64,000 nt of DNA from positions 1 through 64,000 of the forward strand of contig JAEUVS010000083.1 of the NCBI GenBank assembly GCA_016786745.1. Reading direction: 5' to 3'. The position numbers and the translations under genes are program-made. The stretch comes from Chitinophagaceae bacterium. Its GTDB lineage: Bacteria > Bacteroidota > Bacteroidia > Chitinophagales > Chitinophagaceae. The stretch's first letter is position 1. Each line of letters begins with the position of its first letter. Below the pieces are notes generated by a model. That model searched no databases and was not told the origin of the DNA. It worked only from the letters and a program-made list of their open reading frames with translations. Below, piece by piece: positions 15,432-24,699 of the stretch.

Positions 15432-17795
15432 TCACTCCGTCCTAAGGCTCTTTACAGGATTCGTCGTCGCGGCTTTGAGTGTATTCGCGCCTACAACGAG
15501 CAATGCAAGTATTAACACCAGCAAACCCACGATTCCAAACAACCAGATGCTGATTCGCACGCGGAACTCATAATTCTGGAGCCAGCTGTTCATAAACCAC
15601 CACGCTATCGGAACCGCCACGAGAAACGCTACAGCTACCAACTTCAAAAATTCTTTTGAAATTAAGGCAATCAATTGCTGAACATTTGCGCCAAGCACTT
15701 TCCTTATACCGATTTCGCGTGTACGCTTTTCAATCATAAACGATGCGAGGCCCGCCAGACCGATACAGCAAATGAAAATTGCAAGACCGGCGAAAATATT
15801 GGTGATACGGTTGATGAGTTGTTCGCCGGTAAACTTTTTAGCGAATTCCTGGTCAACAAACTGGTAATCGAAGGGAAAAGCAGGATTGTATTTCTTGAAA
15901 ACTTTTTCGAACGAGGCCAGCGCACCTGCCGGCTTCTCGCCATCTTTCAAACGCACGGTTATCTTCTGCACAAAATTTGGATCGTAAAAAACAAACATCG
16001 GGTCCACAGGCTTGAACGGTGAATCCATTACCACGTTATCTATCACCCCTACCACGATATTTTCTGTTGGATTTCTTCCAAATCTTAATTTCATCCCGAC
16101 GGCATTTTTTAATCCCATTGCCATTACGGCCGCTTTATTCAGAATAACAGCCGATGAATCGACCGGCTGCCCGGTGAAGTCTCTTCCTTCCAGCACTTTT
16201 ATCCCGAATGTTTTTGTGAACGCGGAGTCGGCCGCCAGTCCGGAAAAGATCACATTTGCATCGGGTCGCTTTCCTTCATAATCGGGTCCGCCCGACCTCC
16301 ACCATATCTGTGTAATGGGAGACGATGTTCTGTTCACTGAACTTACCAGCCCCGTTTTCATCAGTTCGTCCCTGATTGCGGTATAGTTCCTGTTTATGTC
16401 ACCGGTTGCAGATACCATTACGAGGTTGTCTGGATCGTAACCCATTTCACGACCCCTGATGTATTTTATCTGCTGGTAAATGATTATGGTCGCAGAGATC
16501 AGCGATATCGATATAACAAATTGCGCCACTACGAGTACCCTTCGCGGAAGAACTGAATCTCTTCCGGCAAGCAATGTGCCCTTCAACACTTTCACAGGAT
16601 TAAAAGAAGAAAGGTATAGCGCCGGATAGCTGCCGGCCACCATGCCGGTAAATAAAATAATGATGAGGGCCAGGATCCAGAACGAAGGATCGAGAATGTT
16701 CAACTTCAGTTGTTTTTCCACGAGTTCATTAAACGATGGCAGCAGAAAATATACCGCCGCCAGCGATAATACAAACGCAATCAGCGCAAGCAATACCGAC
16801 TCAGAAAAAAACTGCATGATCAACTGACTTTTGTTTGATCCCAGCGTTTTCCTGATTCCCACTTCTTTTGCTCTTTTTTCCGACCGCGCGGTTGAGAGGT
16901 TCATAAAATTGATACAGGCTATCAGCAGTATCACCACCGCGATGATCGTAAACATTCTGACATACTCAATTAACCCGCCAACGCTTTTACCCTCTTTGAA
17001 ATCGCTGTATAACCTCCACCTGTTCATAGGAAAAGCGAAGTAGGTGCTGATCTTATCATTCTTGTCGCGCTCGTGCTTGATATCGTTGATCTTCTTCTCC
17101 ATCATGGCCATATTCGCGCCGGGCTTCATTTGCAGGTATACCTGCCACGAAGAATTCTGCCATTCCTCCATCTGCGCCTTTGTATTTGGGTCGCTATAGT
17201 TGAATGGCCGGAGAAAATCAAATTGTAAAGTAGAATTACCCGGCACGTCTTCAATAACGGCGGTAACTTTGTAATTCTCGCCGTTGTCGAGCTTTATCAC
17301 CTGGCCGATAGGGTCTTTCCTGCCGAAAATTGCACCCGCAGTAGATTCTGTCATCACCACAGAATACGGGTCAGCAAACGCGGTTGTTTTATTTCCACGA
17401 ATAAATTTAAACGTGAAAACGTCGAAGAAGTGTTCGTTGACAGTTTTCCCGCTCTTCTGAATAATTTCATCGCCATACTTTATTACTACCGGGGTGGTGT
17501 ATGCGGTAACCGTGGTATTTACCAGCTGAGGCGTGCTGCCCTCCAGGGTGCGGGCAAGCGGCAGAACCATGTTAGGATCGGTAAACATGTGATTGTTGAA
17601 ATCACGGTTAGCGATTACCTGGTAGATGTTGTCGTAATTTTTATGAAACTTATCGTAGCTCACCTCGTCGTATACCCACAGGGCTATAAGAATGGTGCAC
17701 GTGATGCCGATGGTGAGTCCAAGAATATTTGTAATCGAAAAACCTTTATTTCTACGGAGATTTCTCCAGGCAATTTTGAAATAGTTTTTAAACAT
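15432..17795 (-). CDS. ABC transporter permease with two FtsX domains (MacB_PCD type)
   Basis: 787 residues from ATG 17795 (MFKNYFKIAWRNLRRNKGF, the family's usual start; an in-frame upstream ATG at 17837 adds unrelated residues). Layout: TM1 at about 20-42, a MacB-like periplasmic domain, three helices at about 280-415 with NFMNLSTARSEKRAKEVGIR, a second periplasmic domain, then IEKRTREIGIRKVLGANV and three last helices ending in NPVKSLRTE. It belongs to the orphan permease family found repeatedly in this window and lacks a neighbouring ATPase. Physiological cargo unknown. Confidence 0.93.
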   Translation of the reverse strand: MFKNYFKIAWRNLRRNKGFSITNILGLTIGITCTILIALWVYDEVSYDKFHKNYDNIYQVIANRDFNNHMFTDPNMVLPLARTLEGSTPQLVNTTVTAYTTPVVIKYGDEIIQKSGKTVNEHFFDVFTFKFIRGNKTTAFADPYSVVMTESTAGAIFGRKDPIGQVIKLDNGENYKVTAVIEDVPGNSTLQFDFLRPFNYSDPNTKAQMEEWQNSSWQVYLQMKPGANMAMMEKKINDIKHERDKNDKISTYFAFPMNRWRLYSDFKEGKSVGGLIEYVRMFTIIAVVILLIACINFMNLSTARSEKRAKEVGIRKTLGSNKSQLIMQFFSESVLLALIAFVLSLAAVYFLLPSFNELVEKQLKLNILDPSFWILALIIILFTGMVAGSYPALYLSSFNPVKVLKGTLLAGRDSVLPRRVLVVAQFVISISLISATIIIYQQIKYIRGREMGYDPDNLVMVSATGDINRNYTAIRDELMKTGLVSSVNRTSSPITQIWWRSGGPDYEGKRPDANVIFSGLAADSAFTKTFGIKVLEGRDFTGQPVDSSAVILNKAAVMAMGLKNAVGMKLRFGRNPTENIVVGVIDNVVMDSPFKPVDPMFVFYDPNFVQKITVRLKDGEKPAGALASFEKVFKKYNPAFPFDYQFVDQEFAKKFTGEQLINRITNIFAGLAIFICCIGLAGLASFMIEKRTREIGIRKVLGANVQQLIALISKEFLKLVAVAFLVAVPIAWWFMNSWLQNYEFRVRISIWLFGIVGLLVLILALLVVGANTLKAATTNPVKSLRTE

Positions 17796-17946
17796 AACAG
17801 GGTAATATTGGTCCAAAAGGCTCAATGGGTGTGCCAATGCGCTAAAGTCTTTACTGGTAAGCCTTTCAGGCGATTATTAGAATTTTGAGTGTACGAAATC
17901 GAACAGTTCTGTGTCCGGTTAAGCATTTCTTCCTTATTTTAGAAGC

Positions 17947-18807
17947 ATGAGAAAATTACTGACGACAATTGCCATAGCGTGCATTTGTTTCACCTCCTTT
18001 GCACAAACCGGCAGGGTACTCGAAAACGAAATAGTAAAGAGCAGGATTTTGAACATGGACAGGAAATATGCTGTTTACCTTCCTCCCGATTTCGACCAAT
18101 CTCAAAGAAGTTACCCGGTACTATACCTTTTACATGGCGGCGGCGATGACCAAACCGGTTGGGTCCAGTTCGGCGAGGTGCTCCACATCACTGACAAAGC
18201 GATTAAAGAGGGCGCCGCCACTCCTATGGTAATCATTATGCCCGATGCCAATACCGGCAAGCGTGGTTATAACAACGACATCGAGGGAAAATGGCTCTAT
18301 GAAGATTTCTTTTTTAAAGAGCTGATGCCAGAGGTAGAAAAAAAATTCAGGATCAGGGGCGACAAAAGATACCGCGCCGTTGCGGGATTATCCATGGGAG
18401 GAGGAGGCTCATTCTTCTACGCTCTTCATCACCCCGAATTATTTTCTGCAGCGTGCCCGCTGAGCGCTTCAGTAGGCCCGCTTACAAAAGATGACCTGAA
18501 AAAGAATCTTGAGCGAAATAATGTCAAAGCATCCGACGATGCGGTAGATAAATATTTCAGCAGGTACAACGCCATAGAGCTGGTAAATAGTTTACCCGAT
18601 ACGCTGAAGAAAAGTGTGAGATGGTATATCGACTGCGGCGATGATGATTTTCTTTACGAAGGGAACAGCCTGGTTCATATCGCGATGAGAAAGCGCGAAA
18701 TTCCTCACGAATACCGTGTGCGCGATGGTGTACACAGCTGGGTGTACTGGAGAGCGGCGTTGCCAACAGTGCTTGAATTTGTGTCAATGGGTTTCCATCA
18801 ATTTTGA
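17947..18807 (+). CDS. Secreted esterase (CE1/esterase D-like alpha/beta hydrolase)
   Basis: 286 residues with signal peptide ending at SFAQ. Alpha/beta hydrolase: LLHGGGDD oxyanion loop at about 61-68, nucleophile Ser149 in GLSMGG, acidic residue in YIDCGDDD and histidine in VHSWVYW. This resembles feruloyl or acetyl esterases of CE1 and the putative esterase Pfam family. It is followed 8 bases later by the PQQ dehydrogenase, then a lactonase, so the three probably form an operon for periplasmic sugar or aromatic ester processing. Substrate not assignable. Confidence 0.87.
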   Translation: MRKLLTTIAIACICFTSFAQTGRVLENEIVKSRILNMDRKYAVYLPPDFDQSQRSYPVLYLLHGGGDDQTGWVQFGEVLHITDKAIKEGAATPMVIIMPDANTGKRGYNNDIEGKWLYEDFFFKELMPEVEKKFRIRGDKRYRAVAGLSMGGGGSFFYALHHPELFSAACPLSASVGPLTKDDLKKNLERNNVKASDDAVDKYFSRYNAIELVNSLPDTLKKSVRWYIDCGDDDFLYEGNSLVHIAMRKREIPHEYRVRDGVHSWVYWRAALPTVLEFVSMGFHQF

Positions 18808-18815
18808 GAATTTTA

Positions 18816-20963
18816 ATGATCTCCAGGATATATTTCTTTTTTATCGTCTTGTTTGTTTCCTGTAAAGAAAAAACCGGTAACACATGGACGATGTACAAAG
18901 CTGATGCTGCGAGCACCAGCTATTCTCTCCTCGACCAGGTCAACAAAGCGAATGTTGCACAATTAAAAGTAGCGTGGACATTCGACGCGAACGATGCCCT
19001 TGAGGGAGCACGATTTGGCGGTAGCCAGTGCAACCCGATTGTAGTTGACGACGTTATGTACGTGGCTTCTGTGCAGCGGACGATATTCGCTCTTGAAGCC
19101 GCCACGGGTAAGAAAATTTGGGCTTTCGATCCATTTTTCGGGAAAAGAGGTGGCGGGTCGTTCAGGGGAGTTACTTACTGGCAAAAGGGAAACGATAAGC
19201 GCATCCTGTTTACCGCGGGCGACAATCTTTTCGCAATCGACGCAACCACAGGCAAGCCGATCACCACCTTCGGAACAGGTGGAAAGGTGAGTATGAACGT
19301 TGGCATCCGCGACGATTCATCTAAAATTTCCATTAAGCCCACTTCACCGGGTATCATCTACAAAGATCTCATCATTATCGGCAACGAAGTGTCGGAGTTA
19401 TATGGCGCGCAGCCGGGTTATGTGCGTGCGTACAACGTGATCACCGGAAAACTCACATGGACATTTCACACGATACCACTGCCCGGGGAATTTGGTTACG
19501 ACACGTGGCCAGCCGATGCATGGAAGTATGCAGGCGGCGCGAATTGCTGGGGCGGAATGAGCCTGGATGAAAAGAGAGGAGTGGTATTTTTTGGAACCGG
19601 GTCGCCCACTTATGATTTTTACGGCGCAGACAGAAAGGGAATAAACCTGTTTGGTAATTGTGTTGTTGCTCTTGATGCGGCGACAGGCGAACGGAAATGG
19701 CATTTTCAAACAATACATCACGATTTGTGGGATTACGATCTTCCCTCGCCGCCCAATCTCATCACGATAAAAAAAGATGGTAAAGTAGTCGATGCGGTCG
19801 CGCAAACTTCGAAGATTGGTTTCCTGTATGTGCTCGATCGCGAAACAGGAGAACCAGTGTTTCCCATTGAAGAGCGGCCCGTGCCCGCTTCAGATGTTCC
19901 CGGTGAGCACGTTTGGCCCACACAGCCATATGTTTTGAAACCTGAACCCTACGCGAAGCAATTCATTACGGCTGAAGAGATGTCGAATATTTCACCCGGG
20001 ACACATGATTCGGCAGTACGGTATTTCAAGAGCCTTCGTTACGAAGGATTGTTCACGCCGCCATCGGTAAAAGGAACTTTTATGTTGCCGGGAACCATTG
20101 GAGGTTCTGAATGGGGAGGCGCGGCGTTTGATCCTGAATCGGCGATCATCTATTTAAAATCGAATGAATCGCCCGAAGTAAGTAAGCTCGTAAAAATAGA
20201 AGAGAACGACGGCAAAAGCACGCCGGCTAACGGAAGAGAAATTTACATGACCTACTGCTCGGTTTGCCATAAAGCCGATATGAAGGGCGAAGAACCTTTA
20301 TACCCTTCACTTCTATCATTGAAAAACAGGTTAACGGAAGACCAGGCGCTGACGCGTATTCGCGAAGGAGCTGGAAAGATGCCGCCGTTTAAAGATATAC
20401 TTGGCGGAAAGGAAAGAGCATTGATTGATTTTTTATACGGACGCAACAGGCGTACACAGAAAGATTATGACGTGGAAGAAATGAAAAGAAATCTCAGCAT
20501 TCTCGGGGATAGCAGCGGCAAAGCCAAAGACACAACTGATGTTTACATCAATATAGCGGCTTACGCGATTATGAGAGATGTTGGCGGCAATCCTTTCATA
20601 CAGCCGCCATGGGCCACGTTAAACGCGATTGACCTGAATACGGGAGAATATGTATGGAAGGTGCCTGCCGGCAATGATGATTCGTTACAGAAAAAAGGTG
20701 AGCCGCTAACAGGCGCCACAGGATCGCCGGGACCGATGGTGACGAAAGGGGGATTAGTTTTCCTCGGCGGATCGAGAGACAGAAGGTTCCAGGCGTATGA
20801 TAAACACACAGGAAAAGTTTTATGGGATATAAAACTTCCCGGCACCGCCACATCTATACCGGCTACCTTTATGAGCAAAGGAAAACAGTATATTGCCATT
20901 TCTGTTGCGGGCACGAAAGAAAAACCGGCAGGCGGTGTGATGACATTCGCATTACCAGATTAA
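18816..20963 (+). CDS. PQQ-dependent dehydrogenase lipoprotein with inserted cytochrome c domain
   Basis: 715 residues from ATG 18816 (a TTG at 18804 overlaps the previous stop). A lipobox (LFVSC) is followed by a quinoprotein beta-propeller similar to membrane glucose dehydrogenase: repeated blades such as ALEAATGKKIWAFDP, FAIDATTGKPITTFG and ALDAATGERKWHFQ. A c-type haem domain interrupts the propeller: CSVCH at 481-485 and a likely axial Met522 in GKMPPF. The propeller then resumes (AIDLNTGEYVWKVP). It would oxidise a sugar or alcohol outside the inner membrane and pass electrons to its own haem. No PQQ biosynthesis genes are in view, so the cofactor may be imported or made elsewhere. Confidence 0.9.
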   Translation: MISRIYFFFIVLFVSCKEKTGNTWTMYKADAASTSYSLLDQVNKANVAQLKVAWTFDANDALEGARFGGSQCNPIVVDDVMYVASVQRTIFALEAATGKKIWAFDPFFGKRGGGSFRGVTYWQKGNDKRILFTAGDNLFAIDATTGKPITTFGTGGKVSMNVGIRDDSSKISIKPTSPGIIYKDLIIIGNEVSELYGAQPGYVRAYNVITGKLTWTFHTIPLPGEFGYDTWPADAWKYAGGANCWGGMSLDEKRGVVFFGTGSPTYDFYGADRKGINLFGNCVVALDAATGERKWHFQTIHHDLWDYDLPSPPNLITIKKDGKVVDAVAQTSKIGFLYVLDRETGEPVFPIEERPVPASDVPGEHVWPTQPYVLKPEPYAKQFITAEEMSNISPGTHDSAVRYFKSLRYEGLFTPPSVKGTFMLPGTIGGSEWGGAAFDPESAIIYLKSNESPEVSKLVKIEENDGKSTPANGREIYMTYCSVCHKADMKGEEPLYPSLLSLKNRLTEDQALTRIREGAGKMPPFKDILGGKERALIDFLYGRNRRTQKDYDVEEMKRNLSILGDSSGKAKDTTDVYINIAAYAIMRDVGGNPFIQPPWATLNAIDLNTGEYVWKVPAGNDDSLQKKGEPLTGATGSPGPMVTKGGLVFLGGSRDRRFQAYDKHTGKVLWDIKLPGTATSIPATFMSKGKQYIAISVAGTKEKPAGGVMTFALPD

Positions 20964-20996
20964 ACAACGATTATTTAAAACGAGCGTGATTATTTT

Positions 20997-21896
20997 ATGA
21001 AAATTTATTTGTCAACTATCATTTGCGCATTAACGTTAGCCGGATGCGCACAGCAAAACAAGATTACCGATACCTTTAAAGCCTCCACATTTACGCCTGT
21101 AGAAAGCTTTACAAACGGGTGTGAAGGCCCCGCCGTTGATAAGGATGGAAATGTGTACGCGGTGAATTTTGCCAGGGAGGGCACCATCGGGAAAGTATCT
21201 CCGGGCGGTAAGCCCGAATTGTTCGTAGAACTGCCGGAGGGAAGTACCGGTAACGGCATCCGTTTCGACAGCAGGGGCGATATGTATATCGCGGATTATA
21301 CAGGCCATAACGTGCTTAAAGTGGATATGAATTCGAAAGCCATCTCGGTATATGCGCACGAGCCAAGAATGAGCCAGCCCAACGATATTGCTATCGACAG
21401 CAAAGACAGAATTTACGCCAGCGACCCTAACTGGAAAGAAAAAACCGGAAAATTCTGGCGCGTTGATACCGATGGAAAGGTAACACTGCTAGATAGTCTC
21501 GGCACCGCGAACGGAATTGAGGTTAGCCCGGATGAAAAAACACTTTATGTAAATGCAGGAAGAGAAATATGGGCCTATGATCTTTCTGAAAGCGGGGACA
21601 TCAGCAATAAGAGGCGCCTCATAGAATTCCCTGATTTTGGTGTTGATGGCATGCGTTGCGATGTTAAGGGGAATATTTATATCGCGCGCTTTGGAAAAGG
21701 CACAGTGGCAAAAATTTCGCCTAAGGGATATATTGTTACCGAAGTGACCTTAGCCGGTAAAAGGCCCACCAATGTTGCTTTCGGTGGAAAAGATGGACGC
21801 ACCGTTTATGTAACGTTGATGGACAACGGCAATCTTGAAAGCTTCAGGGTTGATGAGCCTGGGCGTGAATGGCAAATGCAGCAGGAAAGAAAATAA
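20997..21896 (+). CDS. SMP-30/gluconolactonase-like lipoprotein
   Basis: 299 residues with lipobox LAGC. A six-bladed propeller of the SMP-30/LRE family; metal-site candidates are the Glu in NGCEGPAV, Asn in QPNDIAID, Asn in TANGIEVSPD and Asp in GVDGMRCD. These enzymes open sugar lactones. Directly behind a PQQ glucose-dehydrogenase-like gene (33-base gap), the natural reading is hydrolysis of the aldonolactone that enzyme produces, both acting as lipoproteins outside the cytoplasm. Confidence 0.88.
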   Translation: MKIYLSTIICALTLAGCAQQNKITDTFKASTFTPVESFTNGCEGPAVDKDGNVYAVNFAREGTIGKVSPGGKPELFVELPEGSTGNGIRFDSRGDMYIADYTGHNVLKVDMNSKAISVYAHEPRMSQPNDIAIDSKDRIYASDPNWKEKTGKFWRVDTDGKVTLLDSLGTANGIEVSPDEKTLYVNAGREIWAYDLSESGDISNKRRLIEFPDFGVDGMRCDVKGNIYIARFGKGTVAKISPKGYIVTEVTLAGKRPTNVAFGGKDGRTVYVTLMDNGNLESFRVDEPGREWQMQQERK

Positions 21897-21910
21897 AGAA
21901 AAGAAAAAAT

Positions 21911-22336
21911 CTATTCAACCAGTTTCTTCAGGCTCTGCAACACCATATTCCAATTCGCCTGCGAATGATCGCGTGATTTCTCGTTCGCATTATTATCCTG
22001 CGTAATAGTAAGCACCGTCTGGGCGTCGGTTGGTTCCAAACGATAAATAACGTTTGAGTAATTCTCTGGCTTATCCTCTTTACCACTCATATTACTCAGG
22101 TATGTTGTATGCAGCAACCGGTTAGGCACAATCTCAATAATCTCACCTTTATCTTCATATTTCTTTCCCTCCCACTCTCCTGTATAGGTAATTGAGCTTC
22201 CTTTTTTCCACTCGCTCTTTGTATCGGTGCCAAAGAGGTACTGTTTAATTTCCGAAGGAGTGGTCAACGCCTTCCACACTCTTTCCGGTGATGCATTAAG
22301 CGTAATACTCGCCGTCGCTGTTAAATTGTCTCCCAT
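21911..22336 (-). CDS. SRPBCC (AHSA1/START-like) domain protein
   Basis: 141-residue single-domain protein. It opens ATASITLNASPERVWKALTT, the standard first strand and helix of Aha1/CalC-type START domains, continues with GEIIEIVPNRLLHTTYLSN and ends in a long helix (QANWNMVLQSLKKLVE). The fold binds hydrophobic ligands or chaperone partners; nothing here fixes the ligand. Convergent with the lactonase gene (14 bases), separate from the ThuA gene upstream by 22 bases on the same strand. Confidence 0.87.
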   Translation of the reverse strand: MGDNLTATASITLNASPERVWKALTTPSEIKQYLFGTDTKSEWKKGSSITYTGEWEGKKYEDKGEIIEIVPNRLLHTTYLSNMSGKEDKPENYSNVIYRLEPTDAQTVLTITQDNNANEKSRDHSQANWNMVLQSLKKLVE

Positions 22337-22358
22337 GTTGGTTGTTTTGTAAAATGAA

Positions 22359-23165
22359 TTAATTTTTAGTCTTTCCGAGCCAAAGCAAACAATCTATTAT
22401 AAACTGGTTCTGATCCTTACTACTGAACGAACCCGACAACTGCGCGTTCGTTTTGCCTTCATAATCCATATCGTTATGTCCCATATTCGTATAAATCATC
22501 CTGTACCTTTTGTTCGTCCATGCAATCGGATAGTAACCGTTATGCCATGTTTCATCAGGTTTCGTGCCAAGCGGAAAACTTTTAGGATCAACAGACAGCA
22601 GAATATTAATATCCGGATCCTGTTTTAAATCTTTTTCCCATTTATACCACTCACTCGGCGCCGATTTAAATGTTTTTGGAAGATGGCGCACAGAAGGGTG
22701 TCTTTTATTTTCCACGCGTAAAATCGCAGATGTCGGCCTCCATGTGTTGCTCACATATTGCCCCGCCCCAATAAATTCATTATGATACCAATCCCAGTTT
22801 TGCGGATAAGCCGATGGCGTAAGCGCGAACCCGGCAAAATGAAATCCCATCCAGCTGCCGCCATGCTCCATATATTTTCGAAAAGCCTCGCGTTGTGCAG
22901 CAGAATCAGGCCGGGTATCAAAAAACAATACAACATTGTATTTCGATAAAAATTCTTCATTCAGATTGTTCCAGTCGTCTGTCGAGTCGTAGGTAAAATT
23001 ATACTTCTCTCCCTGTTCAGTGAACCATCTATTCGCCTCATGTACAAAACTGATGTGTGCCAGGTCGTTTTTTGCGGTGTAAAAGCTGATGACTTTAAAT
23101 GCCGGCTGTTGCGCATGTAAACTAACTGATGTTACGATAAAAACCAGTATCAGTATTCTTCTCAT
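22359..23165 (-). CDS. Secreted ThuA-domain protein
   Basis: 268 residues from ATG 23165, which places a signal peptide (MRRILILVFIVTSVSLHAQ) at the N-terminus; an upstream in-frame ATG at 23195 is less apt. The ThuA/GATase-like fold shows in YNVVLFFDTRPDSAAQREAF, GGSWMGFHFAGF and YPIAWTNKRYRMIYTNMGHNDMDY. ThuA proteins are linked to trehalose and other sugar utilisation; several are associated with secreted sugar catabolism in Bacteroidota. The catalytic cysteine of true amidotransferases is absent, as in the family. Role here unknown. Confidence 0.88.
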   Translation of the reverse strand: MRRILILVFIVTSVSLHAQQPAFKVISFYTAKNDLAHISFVHEANRWFTEQGEKYNFTYDSTDDWNNLNEEFLSKYNVVLFFDTRPDSAAQREAFRKYMEHGGSWMGFHFAGFALTPSAYPQNWDWYHNEFIGAGQYVSNTWRPTSAILRVENKRHPSVRHLPKTFKSAPSEWYKWEKDLKQDPDINILLSVDPKSFPLGTKPDETWHNGYYPIAWTNKRYRMIYTNMGHNDMDYEGKTNAQLSGSFSSKDQNQFIIDCLLWLGKTKN

Positions 23166-23227
23166 ACTTAAAAAAATAAAGGCTGCTTTCCGCAACCTTT
23201 ATGAAGGTAAATATTTTGATGGCACAA

Positions 23228-23896
23228 TTAAAAACGATACCCCAGCGATATGCCAAAGCCAGTGTTTTTAATCGTTGCATCGTTGTCGAATCCTCCCTGG
23301 ATCTTAGGCATGATATTCACCAAACCCAGTTGCGCATTCAATTGGGCAGACAAATTCTGGGTGAACAGGTAACCGAACACCACATTGCCGCCTGCATCGA
23401 AGCGTTTGAAATACGGAGTTCCGGAAATCGACTGCGGTTCGGTAATCTCGTTATCGAATTCAATGTCGGTATCATCCACTTTGCCTCCTATCGCAAAGCC
23501 AATGTACGGGCCGATACCCATCAGCAACCGTCCCTCGCCTAACACAGGTGTGTACAGAAACGTAATGGGAACCTCGAGGTATGACAGCTTCACTTTCACA
23601 TCTTCGTCGAATCCTTCAACCTTTGCGCCTTTTGTTGAAAACAATAAACCGGTTTGCACAAAATAATCAGGAGCGGCAACGGGAATGTCCGCGAGCACGC
23701 CGGCGTTGAAGCCCACCTTCAATTTGTTTTCGAGTTTGTCGCCTGCTGCGTCTTTGCCATTCAGGTTCTGGAAATTAACACCAGCCCTTATGCTGAATGT
23801 TGTTGTAGTGGCAGAAGGAGGCGTTGCAGTTTGAGAGTACGATGCAAACGAAAAGCCTGCCAGGAGTACGAAACATAAACAATTCTTGATGTTCAT
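23228..23896 (-). CDS. PorT-like outer membrane beta-barrel protein
   Basis: 222 residues from ATG 23896 with a signal peptide ending near ASYSQ. The remainder alternates polar and hydrophobic residues with FSIRAGVNFQNLNG, GFNAGVLADIP, PDYFVQTGLLFSTKG, YLEVPITFLYTP and a C-terminal aromatic ISLGYRF, as in the beta-barrel 'PorT family' proteins. It is presumably an eight- to ten-stranded outer-membrane barrel. It lies 34 bases downstream of an OmpA-like gene on the same strand, so both may be envelope structural proteins. Confidence 0.85.
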   Translation of the reverse strand: MNIKNCLCFVLLAGFSFASYSQTATPPSATTTTFSIRAGVNFQNLNGKDAAGDKLENKLKVGFNAGVLADIPVAAPDYFVQTGLLFSTKGAKVEGFDEDVKVKLSYLEVPITFLYTPVLGEGRLLMGIGPYIGFAIGGKVDDTDIEFDNEITEPQSISGTPYFKRFDAGGNVVFGYLFTQNLSAQLNAQLGLVNIMPKIQGGFDNDATIKNTGFGISLGYRF

Positions 23897-23930
23897 AGTT
23901 AGATTTTTTGTTATTGATAGAGCCGGGAAA

Positions 23931-24602
23931 TTACTTCGCAGCTTCTTTCTTCGCATCATCCACCATTTTCTGGTTGGCTGTAATCAGGAACGTAACACGG
24001 CGATTCTGTGCACGGCCGTCGTCAGTATTGTTATCTGCCACAGGAGCGCTTTCGCCGTAACCTTTTGTTGTCATTCTCGGACCGGCCACACCGCGTGTAC
24101 GAAGGTAACTTGATACTTCAGACGCCCTCCTTTCAGAAAGTCGCATATTATAATCATCAGAGCCCTTGCTGTCGGTATGCCCCTGTATCTCTATATTGGT
24201 GTCAGGATATTCATTCAGAATATCTACAAGCTTGTTAAGGTTTGACGTTGCGCTTGTATTGAGGTCCGATCTGTCGTATGCGAAAAGAATTTTTTCACTG
24301 AAGTCCACCACAATGCCTTCTCCTACTCTTTCTACTTTGGCGCCGGGAACATTTTTCTCAATTTCTTCGGCCTGTTTGTCCATTTTTCTTCCTATTACAG
24401 CGCCGGTTACCCCGCCTACCGCGGCCCCTATAATGGCCCCAAGGGCGGTGTTTCCGGCGGCCCTGCCGATAACAGCGCCGGCCGCGGCACCCCCTGCAGT
24501 GCCAATTGCAGCGCCTTTCTGCGTTTTATTCATGTTCTTGCATCCCGCAAGAACCAACGAAGCAAACGCAAGCAGGAATATTGATTTTTGAAGTGAATTC
24601 AT
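23931..24602 (-). CDS. OmpA-family lipoprotein with glycine-zipper segment
   Basis: 223 residues. Lipobox LAGC near residue 20, then a Gly/Ala-rich glycine-zipper region at about 30-72 (repeats of GAAIGTAGGAAAGAVIGR type), then an OmpA C-terminal peptidoglycan-binding domain: ILFAYDRSDLN, EIQGHTDSKGSDDYN, LSERRASEV and DDGRAQNRRV. It would anchor the outer membrane to the cell wall. The related YiaD-type proteins share this layout. First gene of a pair with the beta-barrel protein. Confidence 0.92.
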   Translation of the reverse strand: MNSLQKSIFLLAFASLVLAGCKNMNKTQKGAAIGTAGGAAAGAVIGRAAGNTALGAIIGAAVGGVTGAVIGRKMDKQAEEIEKNVPGAKVERVGEGIVVDFSEKILFAYDRSDLNTSATSNLNKLVDILNEYPDTNIEIQGHTDSKGSDDYNMRLSERRASEVSSYLRTRGVAGPRMTTKGYGESAPVADNNTDDGRAQNRRVTFLITANQKMVDDAKKEAAK

Positions 24603-24699
24603 CGCGATATGATTTAAATGTTAGTACCGCATTTATTCAAATGTTGTACCACGGTCATACATTTTTTCGCAAATTGCTGATAATGAATAAAGCCTTTAT

